Notes: generated by a model from the letters alone, not told the origin. A DNA stretch of 41,644 nt from Desulfobacteraceae bacterium (GCA_024225635.1 JAAEMK010000303.1:1-41644); one strand, 5' to 3'; positions 29,588 to 38,478 are shown, numbered from the stretch's first letter. Program-made: numbers and translations.

Positions 29588-30811
29588 CTAAGTTTGAGCC
29601 CTGCCGGCGGTGAGGTGGAATACGGCGCCGCCCAGGAGCATGAGAACGGCGCCAAGGGGAAAGACCGCCACGAGGTCGGCATGGTCCATGGCGATGCCGG
29701 CCGCCATGGAGCCGGTCAGCATGCCCAGGCTGTGGGACATGGTGATGAGGGAGATGACGGCGCCCATGGCCCCCTTTTCATGGCCCTTGACCACGGCCAT
29801 TGCCATGATGGAGGGCATGGAGATCCCCCCGCCCAGGCCGAAGAGGGTGATCGCACCCACAAGGCCGGCATAGGAGGTGGCCTCGACGATCAGCCACATG
29901 GCAATGGCGCAGAGTACTCCCCCGGCGGAAACGATCACCTTTGTATTAAACCGGTCGGCCGCATATCCCATGGGCAGCTGGAGCAGTCCGCTGATAAAGA
30001 CCCCCAGCATCACCAGCACCCCGGTCAGGCTGTCTGACAAGTCGAACCGCGAATGGACGAAGATGGGCAGAAAGCTCCAGATGATGCCGATGCAGGCGGT
30101 GTAGGAAAACCGGTAAACAAAGAGGCCTATCAGGGTCGGGTCCTTGATGATGGAGGCCCAGGAAAGGGGCGTGTGCTTTTTTTGTCGGATCTGCTCATCG
30201 CTGGTGGGGGGCAGAAGGACGATGGATAGGCACAGCCCGGTGGCGGAGAGGAACCCCAGGCAGGCAAAGGCGGCATCCATGGAGAGAAGGTCGGCAATCA
30301 CTCCCCCCATGAGCGGTCCCAGGCTCAGGCTGGCGAACATGGACATGTTGAACAGGCCCATGGCGTAGCCCTCCCTACCCCGGGGGGTGATCTCTCCCAC
30401 ATAGGCCTGGACCACGGGCATGATCATGGCCGAGGCGATGCCCTGGATGAACCGGAAGAGGATCAGGCCGGTCACCGTGTCGCAGGTAACAAAAGCCATG
30501 GAGACAAGGATGTACCCCAGAAGGCCCGCAACGATAAAGGGTTTGCGCCCGTGGCGGTCCGAGGCCCGGCCGAACCAGGGGAGAAAAAAGGTGCGGGAGA
30601 GGGCAAAGGCGCCGAAGATCATGCCGATGTATATGCCCTTCGCCCCAAGGTCGTTGGCGTAGACCGGCAGCAGGGGGACCACGATCCCAACACCGGTCAC
30701 CGTGGTGAAGATGGTGAAAAAGAGGGTCAGGAAGATTTTTTTGCGGGGGGAGGGGATGATGTCAAACTCCCGGTTTTCCCCCTTCAACAGGTTGATGAAT
30801 TCAGGTATCAT
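29588..30811 (-). CDS. Major facilitator superfamily transporter
   Basis: The 407-residue protein is a 12-helix MFS carrier. Visible are the loop motif after helix 2, GRASDRHGRKP, the helix-5 antiporter-like region FNMSMFASLSLGPLMGG, and the matching loop YAADRFNTK in the second half. This pattern fits drug/proton antiporters, but the substrate is unknown. Before the first helix lies a hydrophilic N-terminal stretch of about 25 residues. The last residues (RAQT) and stop codon are read from degenerate repeat sequence, so the original C-terminus may have been changed. It diverges from the receiver gene at 30955. Confidence 0.85.
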   Translation of the reverse strand: MIPEFINLLKGENREFDIIPSPRKKIFLTLFFTIFTTVTGVGIVVPLLPVYANDLGAKGIYIGMIFGAFALSRTFFLPWFGRASDRHGRKPFIVAGLLGYILVSMAFVTCDTVTGLILFRFIQGIASAMIMPVVQAYVGEITPRGREGYAMGLFNMSMFASLSLGPLMGGVIADLLSMDAAFACLGFLSATGLCLSIVLLPPTSDEQIRQKKHTPLSWASIIKDPTLIGLFVYRFSYTACIGIIWSFLPIFVHSRFDLSDSLTGVLVMLGVFISGLLQLPMGYAADRFNTKVIVSAGGVLCAIAMWLIVEATSYAGLVGAITLFGLGGGISMPSIMAMAVVKGHEKGAMGAVISLITMSHSLGMLTGSMAAGIAMDHADLVAVFPLGAVLMLLGGAVFHLTAGRAQT

Positions 30812-30954
30812 CGTCTTTTCATATCTATTTTTCCCATGATTGGCAACCGGTCCTTTGGGGGGACGCTGATATAATTTGTTTGAAATCCGTTGACGCAGAT
30901 GGTAAACGAGTATGAAAAATTTGCCATTCTAATTTTAGATTAGGGAGGAAATCT

Positions 30955-31314
30955 ATGGATGCGACAACCGTTCTTTTGGTGGATGATGAGAAGGAGTTCG
31001 TGGATACCCTGGCTGAACGTATCAGCATTAGAAGTCTCAGTCCCCAGGTGGCCTACAGCGGTGAACAGGCCCTGGAGATGATCGTTGATACGGTTCCCGA
31101 CGTAATGGTGCTTGATCTGAAGATGCCGGGCATGGGCGGTACCGATGTCCTTGCCAGGGTCAAGGCCGCATATCCCGAAGTCGGCGTCATCATTCTCACC
31201 GGCCACGGCGACAGCAAGGACCAGGTCCTTGTGGAGGGCCTGGGCGCATCGGGCTATTTCCAGAAACCCGTTGACATCGACCGACTCGTTGACAAAATCA
31301 GGGTTCTTGGCTGA
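30955..31314 (+). CDS. Single-domain response regulator (receiver only)
   Basis: The 119-residue protein is a lone receiver domain: acidic pair D10/D11, phosphoacceptor D54 (VLDLKMPGMGG), T82 (ILTGHG) and K104 (FQKPVD). No output domain follows. GGGAGGAAAT precedes the ATG. It is very similar to the receivers at 34261, 37341 and 38479 in this window (LLVDDE-EF-TLAER pattern), so all four probably belong to one signalling circuit. It is the first gene of the cluster around the SulP permease. Confidence 0.92.
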   Translation: MDATTVLLVDDEKEFVDTLAERISIRSLSPQVAYSGEQALEMIVDTVPDVMVLDLKMPGMGGTDVLARVKAAYPEVGVIILTGHGDSKDQVLVEGLGASGYFQKPVDIDRLVDKIRVLG

Positions 31315-31426
31315 CCCCATTTCTTTTTGTAAATAATTTCCCCAAAACAGCGGTCTGCTTTGAGCCGGGGCAACGATTATTTTTGTTGACCCCTTGGGAT
31401 TTTGTTGATAAGAAAAAAACTGACTG

Positions 31427-31453
31427 ACCAATCAGTAGAGTGAACTGATTGGT
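31427..31453. promoter_or_regulatory. Candidate TetR operator
   Basis: The inverted repeat ACCAATCAGT-N7-ACTGATTGGT lies about 45 bases before the TetR-type gene, with further TGACTGA/TTAATCAGT symmetry outside it. TetR regulators commonly bind such dyads in front of their own genes, so autoregulation is likely. Confidence 0.6.
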
Positions 31454-31498
31454 TAATCAGTCCCGGAAACGGATGGGTATAAGAATTCAAACGGAGCG

Positions 31499-32086
31499 AT
31501 GATGTCCAAGAAAGACGATATACTAAAGGCCGCAATAACCCTCTTTGCCGACAGGGGCTTTCAAGACGCCTCCATGACCGAGGTCGCCAAGATGAGCGGC
31601 GTTTCCGGAGCCACCGTATTTTACCATTTCAAAAGCAAGGAGGCGTTGTTCCTCACAGCCCTTGAGACCGTCAAGGACGGCATTATTCAAAAGTTTGACC
31701 AGTACCTCCGGGAACACGATTTCGAATCGGGAATCGATCTTGCCGAAGGAATCATCTCCTTCTACCTCTATCTTGCCGGAACCATGGAAGAGTGGTTCCT
31801 GCTTCTTCACAGCCACTACCCCTACAAGCTTGCCCTGGTCAACGAAGAGTGCCGAAGTCACCTTGAAAAAATATATAACAGCCTTGTTGACCTCTTTGAA
31901 CGTGCCGTTGCCATGGGACGGGAGGACGGCTCCATCGATGCCGGGGATACGCGAAAAACCGCCCTGGTGATTTTTTCCATGGTGGACGGCGTGGTCCGGT
32001 TCAAGATCTACAATCTTTACGATACAGGTGCCCTGTTTAATGAACTTATTAATTCATGCAGGAAGATCCTAAAATATAAAACGTAA
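31499..32086 (+). CDS. TetR/AcrR family transcriptional regulator
   Basis: The 195-residue regulator has a TetR helix-turn-helix over about residues 8-50 (ILKAAITLFADRGFQDASMT, then VAKMSGVSGATVFYHFKSKE). A helical ligand domain of about 140 residues follows. GGAG precedes two adjacent ATG codons; either could start. The dyad just upstream is its probable operator. The sulP gene starts 26 bases after its stop, so it may control sulP and the genes beyond. The ligand cannot be predicted. Confidence 0.9.
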   Translation: MMSKKDDILKAAITLFADRGFQDASMTEVAKMSGVSGATVFYHFKSKEALFLTALETVKDGIIQKFDQYLREHDFESGIDLAEGIISFYLYLAGTMEEWFLLLHSHYPYKLALVNEECRSHLEKIYNSLVDLFERAVAMGREDGSIDAGDTRKTALVIFSMVDGVVRFKIYNLYDTGALFNELINSCRKILKYKT

Positions 32087-32112
32087 GATAACTTTAACAA
32101 TTAGGTGGTTAA

Positions 32113-34239
32113 ATGTTGACAAAATTATTTCCGTTCCTTCCATGGTTCAAGGGCTATGGGCTTGACAAGTTCAAGATCGATTTCCTGGCGGGGCTGACGG
32201 TTGCCCTGGTTCTTATTCCCCAATCCATGGCCTATGCCCAGCTGGCCGGGATGCCCTCCTATTTCGGGCTCTATGCTTCTTTTCTTCCTCCCATGGTCGC
32301 AGCCCTGTTCGGGTCCAGCCGCCAGCTTGCGACCGGCCCCGTGGCAGTTGTTTCCCTCATGACCGCGGCCAGTCTCGAACCCTTGGCAACCGCCGGCAGC
32401 GAAGGCTACATCGCCTATGCCATCATCCTTGCCTTGATGGTCGGTATCTTCCAGCTTTCCCTTGGAGTCTTGAAGCTCGGGGTCGTGGTTAACTTCCTGT
32501 CCCATCCGGTTGTCAACGGTTTTACCAATGCGGCAGCCATCATCATCGCCTCCTCACAGCTTTCCAAGATGTTCGGCGTGTATGTGGACAAGTCTGAACA
32601 CCACTATGAAACCATTATCAACGTGTGCAAGGCGGCCGTTCATTATACCCATTGGCCCACCCTGTTCATGGGAATTCTTGCTTTTGCCATCATGTACGGC
32701 CTCAAGAAGGTCATGCCAAAGGTTCCCAACGTCCTTGTGGCCGTTGCCGTGAGCATCGTCATCTCCTGGGCCATGGGCTTTGAGCACAACACCCGTGTGG
32801 ACATCTCCACCATCGACTCCCCCGAGGTTCGCTCCCAGATCGAGTTCTTCAATGGCATCATCAATGAGATCCCGGTTCTTGCAGACACGCGAACCGCCCA
32901 GTCCAATGCCGTGGACGAGGCCAAAAAAGCCAATGATACCATCCTGGAACTGGATACGGTCCATGACTTCAATGTCACGGTGGTGAAGCTGGAGCGCCTG
33001 AAACACGAGGCCCATGTCCAGCGGGAGCAGTTGAGGGCTTATCTCTTCTCCGGGGTCGAGCAGGCGGACGGTTCCCTGAAATTTTATTTCCAGGGCCAGG
33101 AGCCCCAGGGTGTTGAGACCGATGGCAGGACCTGGCGGGTCAAGGTGGGCAACAGGCTGCTGGATACCACCGACCTGCTGATGATGGGCGGCGGTGCTGT
33201 GGTCGGTACCGTTCCCAAGGGACTTCCCTCACTCAGCGTTCCAAAGATCGACATGAAGGTGATGCTCCGGCTGTTTCCCTTTGCCGCCATCATCTCCCTT
33301 CTTGGTTTCATGGAGGCGATCTCCATTGCCAAGGCCATGGCCGCAAAGACCGGCCAGCGGCTTGATCCCAACCAGGAGCTCATCGGCCAGGGCGTTGCCA
33401 ACATCCTTGGCGCAGTTGGAAAGAGTTATCCCACCTCGGGTTCTTTTTCACGGTCTGCGGTCAACCTCCAGGCAGGCGCGGTTACCGGGCTTTCAAGTGT
33501 GTTTACCAGTCTTGCCGTGGTGGTTGTGCTGCTCTTCTTTACTCCTCTTCTCTATCACCTTCCCCAGAGTGTGCTTGCGGCCGTTATCATGATGGCGGTT
33601 ATCGGGCTTGTCAACGTGTCCGGTTTCATCCACGCCTGGAAGGCCCAGTGGTATGACGGCGCTATTTCCATCCTCTCCTTTCTCTGTACGCTTGCCTTTG
33701 CTCCCCACCTTGACAAGGGGATCATGGTGGGTGTAACTTTGTCACTGATGGTGTTCCTTTACAAGAGCATGCGGCCCAAGGTGCCCTCATTGTCAAGGTT
33801 TGACGACAATGCCCTGCGCTGTTCCGTGACCCATGGTCTCAAGGAGTGCGAGTATGTGGACCTTGTCCGTTTCGAAGGCCCCCTGTTTTTTGCCAATGCA
33901 AGCTATCTCGAGGACCAGATCAACGACAGGATGACGAACAAGAAAAAACTAAGGGATATCATCATCGTTTCCAACGGCATCAACGACATCGATGCCTCGG
34001 GCGAAGAGTTGCTTTCCCTTTTGATCGACAACGTCAGAAGTTCAGGCGTCGATATCTCGTTTTCCGGGGTCAACGAATCCGTGACCAAGGTATTTGAAAG
34101 AACCCATCTCATTGAGAAGATTGGAAGGGACCACATCTATCCGACCATGGAGCAGGCCATCTGCGCGGTTCACGAACATGCCCACGAGGATGACCTGGAG
34201 CACCAGTGCCCGCTTTCAACCACCTGCAAACTGGTATAA
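32113..34239 (+). CDS. SulP family anion permease with STAS domain and inserted segment
   Basis: The 708-residue inner-membrane transporter has the SulP start (DFLAGLTVALVLIPQSMAYA), ATGPVAVVSLMTA, the core helix GFMEAISIAKAMAAKTGQRL with PTSGSFSRSAVN, and a C-terminal cytoplasmic STAS domain (about 560-690; NGINDIDASGEELLSLL). SulP carriers move sulfate, bicarbonate or other anions. Odd here is a hydrophilic, partly coiled segment of about 135 residues (about 225-360), between a membrane helix and the conserved KGLPSL, absent from ordinary SulP proteins. A histidine- and cysteine-bearing tail follows STAS. AGGTGG precedes the ATG. Confidence 0.92.
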   Translation: MLTKLFPFLPWFKGYGLDKFKIDFLAGLTVALVLIPQSMAYAQLAGMPSYFGLYASFLPPMVAALFGSSRQLATGPVAVVSLMTAASLEPLATAGSEGYIAYAIILALMVGIFQLSLGVLKLGVVVNFLSHPVVNGFTNAAAIIIASSQLSKMFGVYVDKSEHHYETIINVCKAAVHYTHWPTLFMGILAFAIMYGLKKVMPKVPNVLVAVAVSIVISWAMGFEHNTRVDISTIDSPEVRSQIEFFNGIINEIPVLADTRTAQSNAVDEAKKANDTILELDTVHDFNVTVVKLERLKHEAHVQREQLRAYLFSGVEQADGSLKFYFQGQEPQGVETDGRTWRVKVGNRLLDTTDLLMMGGGAVVGTVPKGLPSLSVPKIDMKVMLRLFPFAAIISLLGFMEAISIAKAMAAKTGQRLDPNQELIGQGVANILGAVGKSYPTSGSFSRSAVNLQAGAVTGLSSVFTSLAVVVVLLFFTPLLYHLPQSVLAAVIMMAVIGLVNVSGFIHAWKAQWYDGAISILSFLCTLAFAPHLDKGIMVGVTLSLMVFLYKSMRPKVPSLSRFDDNALRCSVTHGLKECEYVDLVRFEGPLFFANASYLEDQINDRMTNKKKLRDIIIVSNGINDIDASGEELLSLLIDNVRSSGVDISFSGVNESVTKVFERTHLIEKIGRDHIYPTMEQAICAVHEHAHEDDLEHQCPLSTTCKLV

Positions 34240-34260
34240 TTTTTAGATAAGGGAGTTATC

Positions 34261-35475
34261 ATGTCTGTCATTACACTATTCAGCGGCAGTTTTTGCAATA
34301 ATGAGAAGGTCGAGGCATCTCTGATCGAGTCAACGGGTTCCACGTTGGTTACGGAACAGCAGATTGTGGAAAAGGCCAGCAGCCTCTCCTCCATCAGCGA
34401 AAAAAAGATCAAGGAGGCGTTTCTCGCCAAGACGTCGATTTTCAATAAATTCACCCATGAGAAAGAGCGCTCCATGGCCTACCTGCGACTGGCCGTAGCG
34501 GAGGTGCTTGCCCAGGACAACCTCGTGATCACGGGGTTTCCCGCTCATTTGATTCCCCCCAGCATCAGCCATGCCCTGAGGGTCTGCCTCATTGCCGAAC
34601 TAAAATACCGGCTGGGCCAGGCGGCAAACCAGGGCACCGGGGAAAAAGAGGCCCTCAAACTTATCAATGAGAGTGACAATAACAGTTCTACTTGGGTCAA
34701 CACCCTTGTCGGCAAGAGCGATCCCTGGGACAAGGCGCTGTACGACATTGTCATTCCCATGAACGTAAACTCGGTTGCCGATGCGGTCGCCTTGATCTGC
34801 GAGAAATCCCAGAGCCCCGCCGTTGCGTCTTCCGACGCCTCGGTCCAGGCGGTACAGGATTTTCTCCTGGCCGCAAGGGTTGAAACCACCCTGGCCAATG
34901 AGGGACACAACGTGGCCGTGGCCGCAAAAGCGGGCAAGGTGGTGCTGACCATCAACAAGAATGTATTGATGCTCAAGCGCCTGGAAGAGGATCTCCAGTC
35001 CATCGTGAACAAGGTGGAAGGGGTCAAGGCGGTGGAGACCGAGATCGGCAAGGGGTTTTACCAGACCGACATCTACCGGCAGTTTGATTTTGAGACACCT
35101 TCAAAGGTGCTCCTGGTGGATGATGAGCGGGAGTTTGTCCAGACCCTGTCCGAACGGCTGTTGATGCGGGAGATGAGTTCCGCCGTCGCCTATGACGGCG
35201 AGTCCGCCCTCAGCATCGTGGATGAGGATGAGCCCGAGGTGATGATTCTCGATCTCAAGATGCCCGGCATCGACGGCATCGAGGTGCTGAAGAAGGTCAA
35301 GGCCACCAAACCCGAGATCGAGGTGATCATCCTCACCGGTCACGGCAGCGAAGCGGACAAGAAGGTCTGTATGGACCTGGGTGCTTTTGCCTACCTGCAG
35401 AAGCCGGTTGATATCGATCTGCTGAGCGAGACCCTTAAGCTTGCCAATGAGAAGATCAAGAAAAAGGACGCTTAG
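34261..35475 (+). CDS. Cytidylate-kinase-like / BON-like / receiver fusion protein
   Basis: This 404-residue protein has three parts. Residues 1-190 resemble the cytidylate-kinase-like family (ITLFSGSFCNN, LVTEQQIVEKAS, VITGFPAHLIPP, RVCLIAELKYRL). The P-loop lysine is missing, so catalysis is doubtful. Residues about 200-275 look like a BON-type alpha/beta domain (VETTLANEGHNVAVAAKAGK, then VNKVEGVKAVETEI). Residues about 281-404 are a receiver with D331 (ILDLKMPGIDG), ILTGHG and LQKPVD. It follows sulP by 21 bases. An output-less receiver joined to a nucleotide-kinase fold suggests phosphorylation-controlled regulation of the permease, but that is inference. Confidence 0.8.
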   Translation: MSVITLFSGSFCNNEKVEASLIESTGSTLVTEQQIVEKASSLSSISEKKIKEAFLAKTSIFNKFTHEKERSMAYLRLAVAEVLAQDNLVITGFPAHLIPPSISHALRVCLIAELKYRLGQAANQGTGEKEALKLINESDNNSSTWVNTLVGKSDPWDKALYDIVIPMNVNSVADAVALICEKSQSPAVASSDASVQAVQDFLLAARVETTLANEGHNVAVAAKAGKVVLTINKNVLMLKRLEEDLQSIVNKVEGVKAVETEIGKGFYQTDIYRQFDFETPSKVLLVDDEREFVQTLSERLLMREMSSAVAYDGESALSIVDEDEPEVMILDLKMPGIDGIEVLKKVKATKPEIEVIILTGHGSEADKKVCMDLGAFAYLQKPVDIDLLSETLKLANEKIKKKDA

Positions 35476-35494
35476 ATAGCAGGATAATAACGTT

Positions 35495-35571
35495 GTATAG
35501 ACGTTCCAATCGAATTGATACCGGCTCTTATGTTGTATAAGAGCCGGGCTCAATTCATATGCGAATAGCTA
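35495..35571 (+). repeat. Dispersed leader element, copy B
   Basis: This 77-base element lies in the leader of the sensor-kinase gene and matches 379-458 (minus strand). Here the inner hairpin is perfect: CCGGCTCTTAT, loop GTTGT, ATAAGAGCCGG (35521-35547). It sits inside the GAATTGA/TCAATTC pair (35512-35518 and 35550-35556). It could be a leader regulating the kinase gene, a transcription-ending structure after the sulP genes (no T-run follows), a small RNA or a REP-like repeat. Confidence 0.7.
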
Positions 35572-35604
35572 AAACGAGATGATCAAAGGGGAATCGAGGG
35601 TAGC

Positions 35605-37356
35605 ATGTCCATTGTTGAAAAGTTAAAGCCGATTTTTCTGGAATACCCGGGAACGGGAGGAGAACGGTATAAGCATTCCTTTAATTACCGTAAGATCTGG
35701 CAGATGGTGATTTTGCTCACTTCCGCCGTGACCTTGATTCCCCTGATCATCATCACCTCCATTGACTACAATGTGACCCAGCGTTCCATTGAGTCGGAGA
35801 TTACACTGAGGGCGCGGCGGACCGCCTCCAACACCAAGCGGGCCATCTCGTTTTTCCTTTCCGAACGCAAGGCGGCCCTGGATTTCATTGTCCATGACAA
35901 CGGGTTCCAGGCCCTGACCGACACGGACCGGTTGTCCGCCATCCTCAAGAACCTCCAGAACGGGTTCGGCGGGTTTGTGGATATCGGCGTGGTCAACGAT
36001 CAGGGAATCCAGATCGCCTATTCCGGGACCTACAACCTCGGGGGAAAGGATTATTCCGACCAGGCCTGGTTCAACAAAGTGCTGGAGAGGGGGGTATACA
36101 TCAGCGAGGTGTTCCTGGGGTTCAGGAACAAGCCCCATCTTGTGATTGCGGTAAGGTCCAGGGTTGAGAAGGGCGCCTTTTACGTGCTCCGGGCCACCAT
36201 CGACACGGACCGGTTCAACGAGATTCTTTCGAATCTTGAGCTGAACGGCAAGGGGGACGTGTTTCTCATAAACCGGAACCGGGTGATACAGACCCCCAGC
36301 CGCCGTCACGGGGATGTGCTTTCAGCCGTTGACATCCCGGTGCCGGAATATTCGGACCGGACCCGGGTGAAGGAGTACCAGAACCGGAACATGGAGCAGT
36401 ATGTGGTGGGGTATGCCTACATCCCGGACACCAATTTCATCCTGATGCTGGTCAAGGAGAAGGCCGCCCTGATGAAGTCCTGGTATGCGACCCGGTCCAA
36501 TCTCATCGGGTTCCTCCTGATCAGCATCACCGTGATTATCGGGGTGATCGTGTTTGTCACCACCTACCTTGTCAACCAGATGTTTATTTCCGACAGGAAG
36601 CGGGCCAATGCCATGCACCGGATCGAGTATGACAACAAGCTTGCCACCGTAGGCAGGCTTGCCGCGGGAGTTGCCCATGAGATCAACAACCCCCTTGCCA
36701 TCATTAATGAAAAGGCGGGGCTGATCAAGGACATCTTTGTCTACCGGGAGAAGTATTCGGCCGACGACAAGCTCATGGGCCTGGTGGATTCGGTCATTTC
36801 CTCGGTGGCCCGGTGCGGGACCATCACCAAGCGGCTGCTCAACTTTGCCCGTCACATGGATGAATCCTTCCAGACTGTGGATGTCGAGACGGTGATCCGG
36901 GAGGTGCTTGGATTCCTGGGCAAGGAGGCCGAGTACAGAAGCATCGATATATCGGTGGAGGTGCCTGACAGTTTTCCACAGGTCGAGTGCGACCGGGGAA
37001 AGCTCCAGCAGGTGCTGCTGAATATCGTGAACAACGCCTTTTTCGCCATCGGGACCGAAGGCAAGCTTTCCATCCATGTGAAGCAACGGGATGAGAAGTA
37101 CCTGACCGTTACCATCTCCGACACGGGATGCGGCATTCCGGCAAAAGAGCTGGAACTGATCTTTGAACCGTTCTTTACCAAGAAATCAGGTCAGGGCGGA
37201 ACAGGGCTGGGCCTCTCCATCACCTATCAGCTCGTGAAGGAGGCAGGCGGCTGCATAAAGGTCAAGAGTGAAGAGGGTGTGGGAACAAGTTTTATCGTAA
37301 ATCTGCCGTTTAAACCCAAAAAACGAAAGGAGGCAAAAACGTGCGAGTCCTTCTAG
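35605..37356 (+). CDS. Membrane sensor histidine kinase with periplasmic Cache-like sensor
   Basis: The 583-residue kinase has TM1 (about 33-53), a periplasmic sensor of about 240 residues with a double-Cache look (GGKDYSDQAWFNKVL, VYISEVFLGFRNKPHLVIAV), and TM2 (about 298-322). No HAMP is obvious. A DHp domain with phosphoacceptor H358 (GVAHEINNPLAIINEKAG) follows, then a full ATPase domain: NIVNNAFFAI, DTGCGIP, FEPFFTKKSGQGGTGLGLS. It is the only complete kinase among the receivers here and overlaps the next receiver gene by 16 bases, which makes that receiver a likely partner. The sensed ligand is unknown. Confidence 0.93.
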   Translation: MSIVEKLKPIFLEYPGTGGERYKHSFNYRKIWQMVILLTSAVTLIPLIIITSIDYNVTQRSIESEITLRARRTASNTKRAISFFLSERKAALDFIVHDNGFQALTDTDRLSAILKNLQNGFGGFVDIGVVNDQGIQIAYSGTYNLGGKDYSDQAWFNKVLERGVYISEVFLGFRNKPHLVIAVRSRVEKGAFYVLRATIDTDRFNEILSNLELNGKGDVFLINRNRVIQTPSRRHGDVLSAVDIPVPEYSDRTRVKEYQNRNMEQYVVGYAYIPDTNFILMLVKEKAALMKSWYATRSNLIGFLLISITVIIGVIVFVTTYLVNQMFISDRKRANAMHRIEYDNKLATVGRLAAGVAHEINNPLAIINEKAGLIKDIFVYREKYSADDKLMGLVDSVISSVARCGTITKRLLNFARHMDESFQTVDVETVIREVLGFLGKEAEYRSIDISVEVPDSFPQVECDRGKLQQVLLNIVNNAFFAIGTEGKLSIHVKQRDEKYLTVTISDTGCGIPAKELELIFEPFFTKKSGQGGTGLGLSITYQLVKEAGGCIKVKSEEGVGTSFIVNLPFKPKKRKEAKTCESF

Positions 37357-37703
37357 TTGATGATGAAGTGGAATATGTATCAACCCTGGCCGAACGCCTC
37401 TCCTTCAGGGGGATCGACGCAAGCTGGGTATCAAGCGCAAAGGATGCCCTGGAGCGCATCCGGCAGGAAAGCTTTGACATCGCAGTGCTGGATGTGAAGA
37501 TGCCCAAGATGGGGGGGATAGAGCTGAAACAGGCGATCGAAGAGATTAAACCGGATATGAAATTTGTCTATCTTACCGGCCACGGATCTGAAAACGACTA
37601 TCAAAAAGGGGTGACGGATGGGGTCTCCTACCTGATCAAACCCGTCAATATTGACAAGTTGATGAGCATCATGAAACAAGCCATGACAAACAGGGGAAGC
37701 TGA
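37341..37703 (+). CDS. Single-domain response regulator
   Basis: The 120-residue lone receiver has D7/D8, phosphoacceptor D51 (VLDVKMPKMGG), T79 (YLTGHG) and K100 (LIKPVN). The start is GTG at 37341, chosen because AAGGAGG precedes it and the receiver strand begins at once; the start lies inside the end of the kinase gene, implying translational coupling. No output domain is present. It probably takes phosphate from the kinase encoded just upstream and passes it on or acts by protein contact. Confidence 0.92.
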   Translation: MRVLLVDDEVEYVSTLAERLSFRGIDASWVSSAKDALERIRQESFDIAVLDVKMPKMGGIELKQAIEEIKPDMKFVYLTGHGSENDYQKGVTDGVSYLIKPVNIDKLMSIMKQAMTNRGS

Positions 37704-37705
37704 TA

Positions 37706-38362
37706 ATGAGCATGGAAACAGAGGAGCTGACTGGAACGGAACTGCGTTATTTTGGTAAGATGATGGCCGCCATCAGCCATGAGATCAAGAACTCACTGGC
37801 CATCATCAATGAAAACGCGGGATTGATGGAGGATCTGAGCCTGATGGCAAAGAGCGGGCATCAACTGGACCCCCAGCGGGTCGAGGCCCTCTCCGGCCGG
37901 GTGATCAAGCAGGTCCAGCGGGCTGATACCACCGTTAAAAAGATGAACCGGCTGGCCCACAGCGTGGATGATCCCGTCAAAGAGATCGATGTGGCCGAGC
38001 TCCTGGATTTTACCATGGAACTTGGCAAAAAATCGGCCGCCTCCCTTGGGGTGGAGCTCCGGGTGACGCCGCCCCCAAGCCCGGTTAGGATCAACTCCAA
38101 CCCGTTTCTGTTGATGAACCTCTTATGGGAAGTCATGTGCTATGCCTGCACCCGGGTGGATGGAACCCCCGCCATCAGCATTGCCGTTGCCAGGAATGCC
38201 AAGGGGGTTGAACTTGCGTTTACACCTGTGAATGATGCCGGGCAGGACGGGTTTTCACTTGATGAGGCGCCTTTCAGCGGGCTTGTATCCTGCTTGAATG
38301 CCGAGATTTTAAACCTTGCCGACAGCCGGGCACTTGTGTTAACACTTCCCGAAACTGTGTAA
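37706..38362 (+). CDS. Histidine-kinase-like protein with degenerate ATPase domain
   Basis: The 218-residue soluble protein has a good DHp helix with H25 (AAISHEIKNSLAIINENAG), very like the H-box of the kinase at 35605. Its ATPase part is reduced: the N-box reads NLLWEVMCYA without the catalytic asparagines, and no DxGxG or GTGLGL motif is present. It therefore probably cannot bind ATP and may act as a phosphotransfer protein, phosphatase or scaffold for the adjacent receivers. It starts three bases after the previous receiver gene. Confidence 0.82.
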   Translation: MSMETEELTGTELRYFGKMMAAISHEIKNSLAIINENAGLMEDLSLMAKSGHQLDPQRVEALSGRVIKQVQRADTTVKKMNRLAHSVDDPVKEIDVAELLDFTMELGKKSAASLGVELRVTPPPSPVRINSNPFLLMNLLWEVMCYACTRVDGTPAISIAVARNAKGVELAFTPVNDAGQDGFSLDEAPFSGLVSCLNAEILNLADSRALVLTLPETV

Positions 38363-38478
38363 AAAGTGTAATATGTAGTTGTTGTATGCAGTAATCGATG
38401 TTTTCGCAACCCCTTATTGTCATGCAGAACCAAGTTATAATTCCTATAGCTTAATATACCTATGAAAGGAGAATTGCC

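Noticed and set aside
35521-35547. Ordinary terminator of the sulP genes
   Set aside because: The stem is perfect but no T-run follows, and the same element, with the surrounding bases, recurs at 379-458, so a repeated element is the better description.
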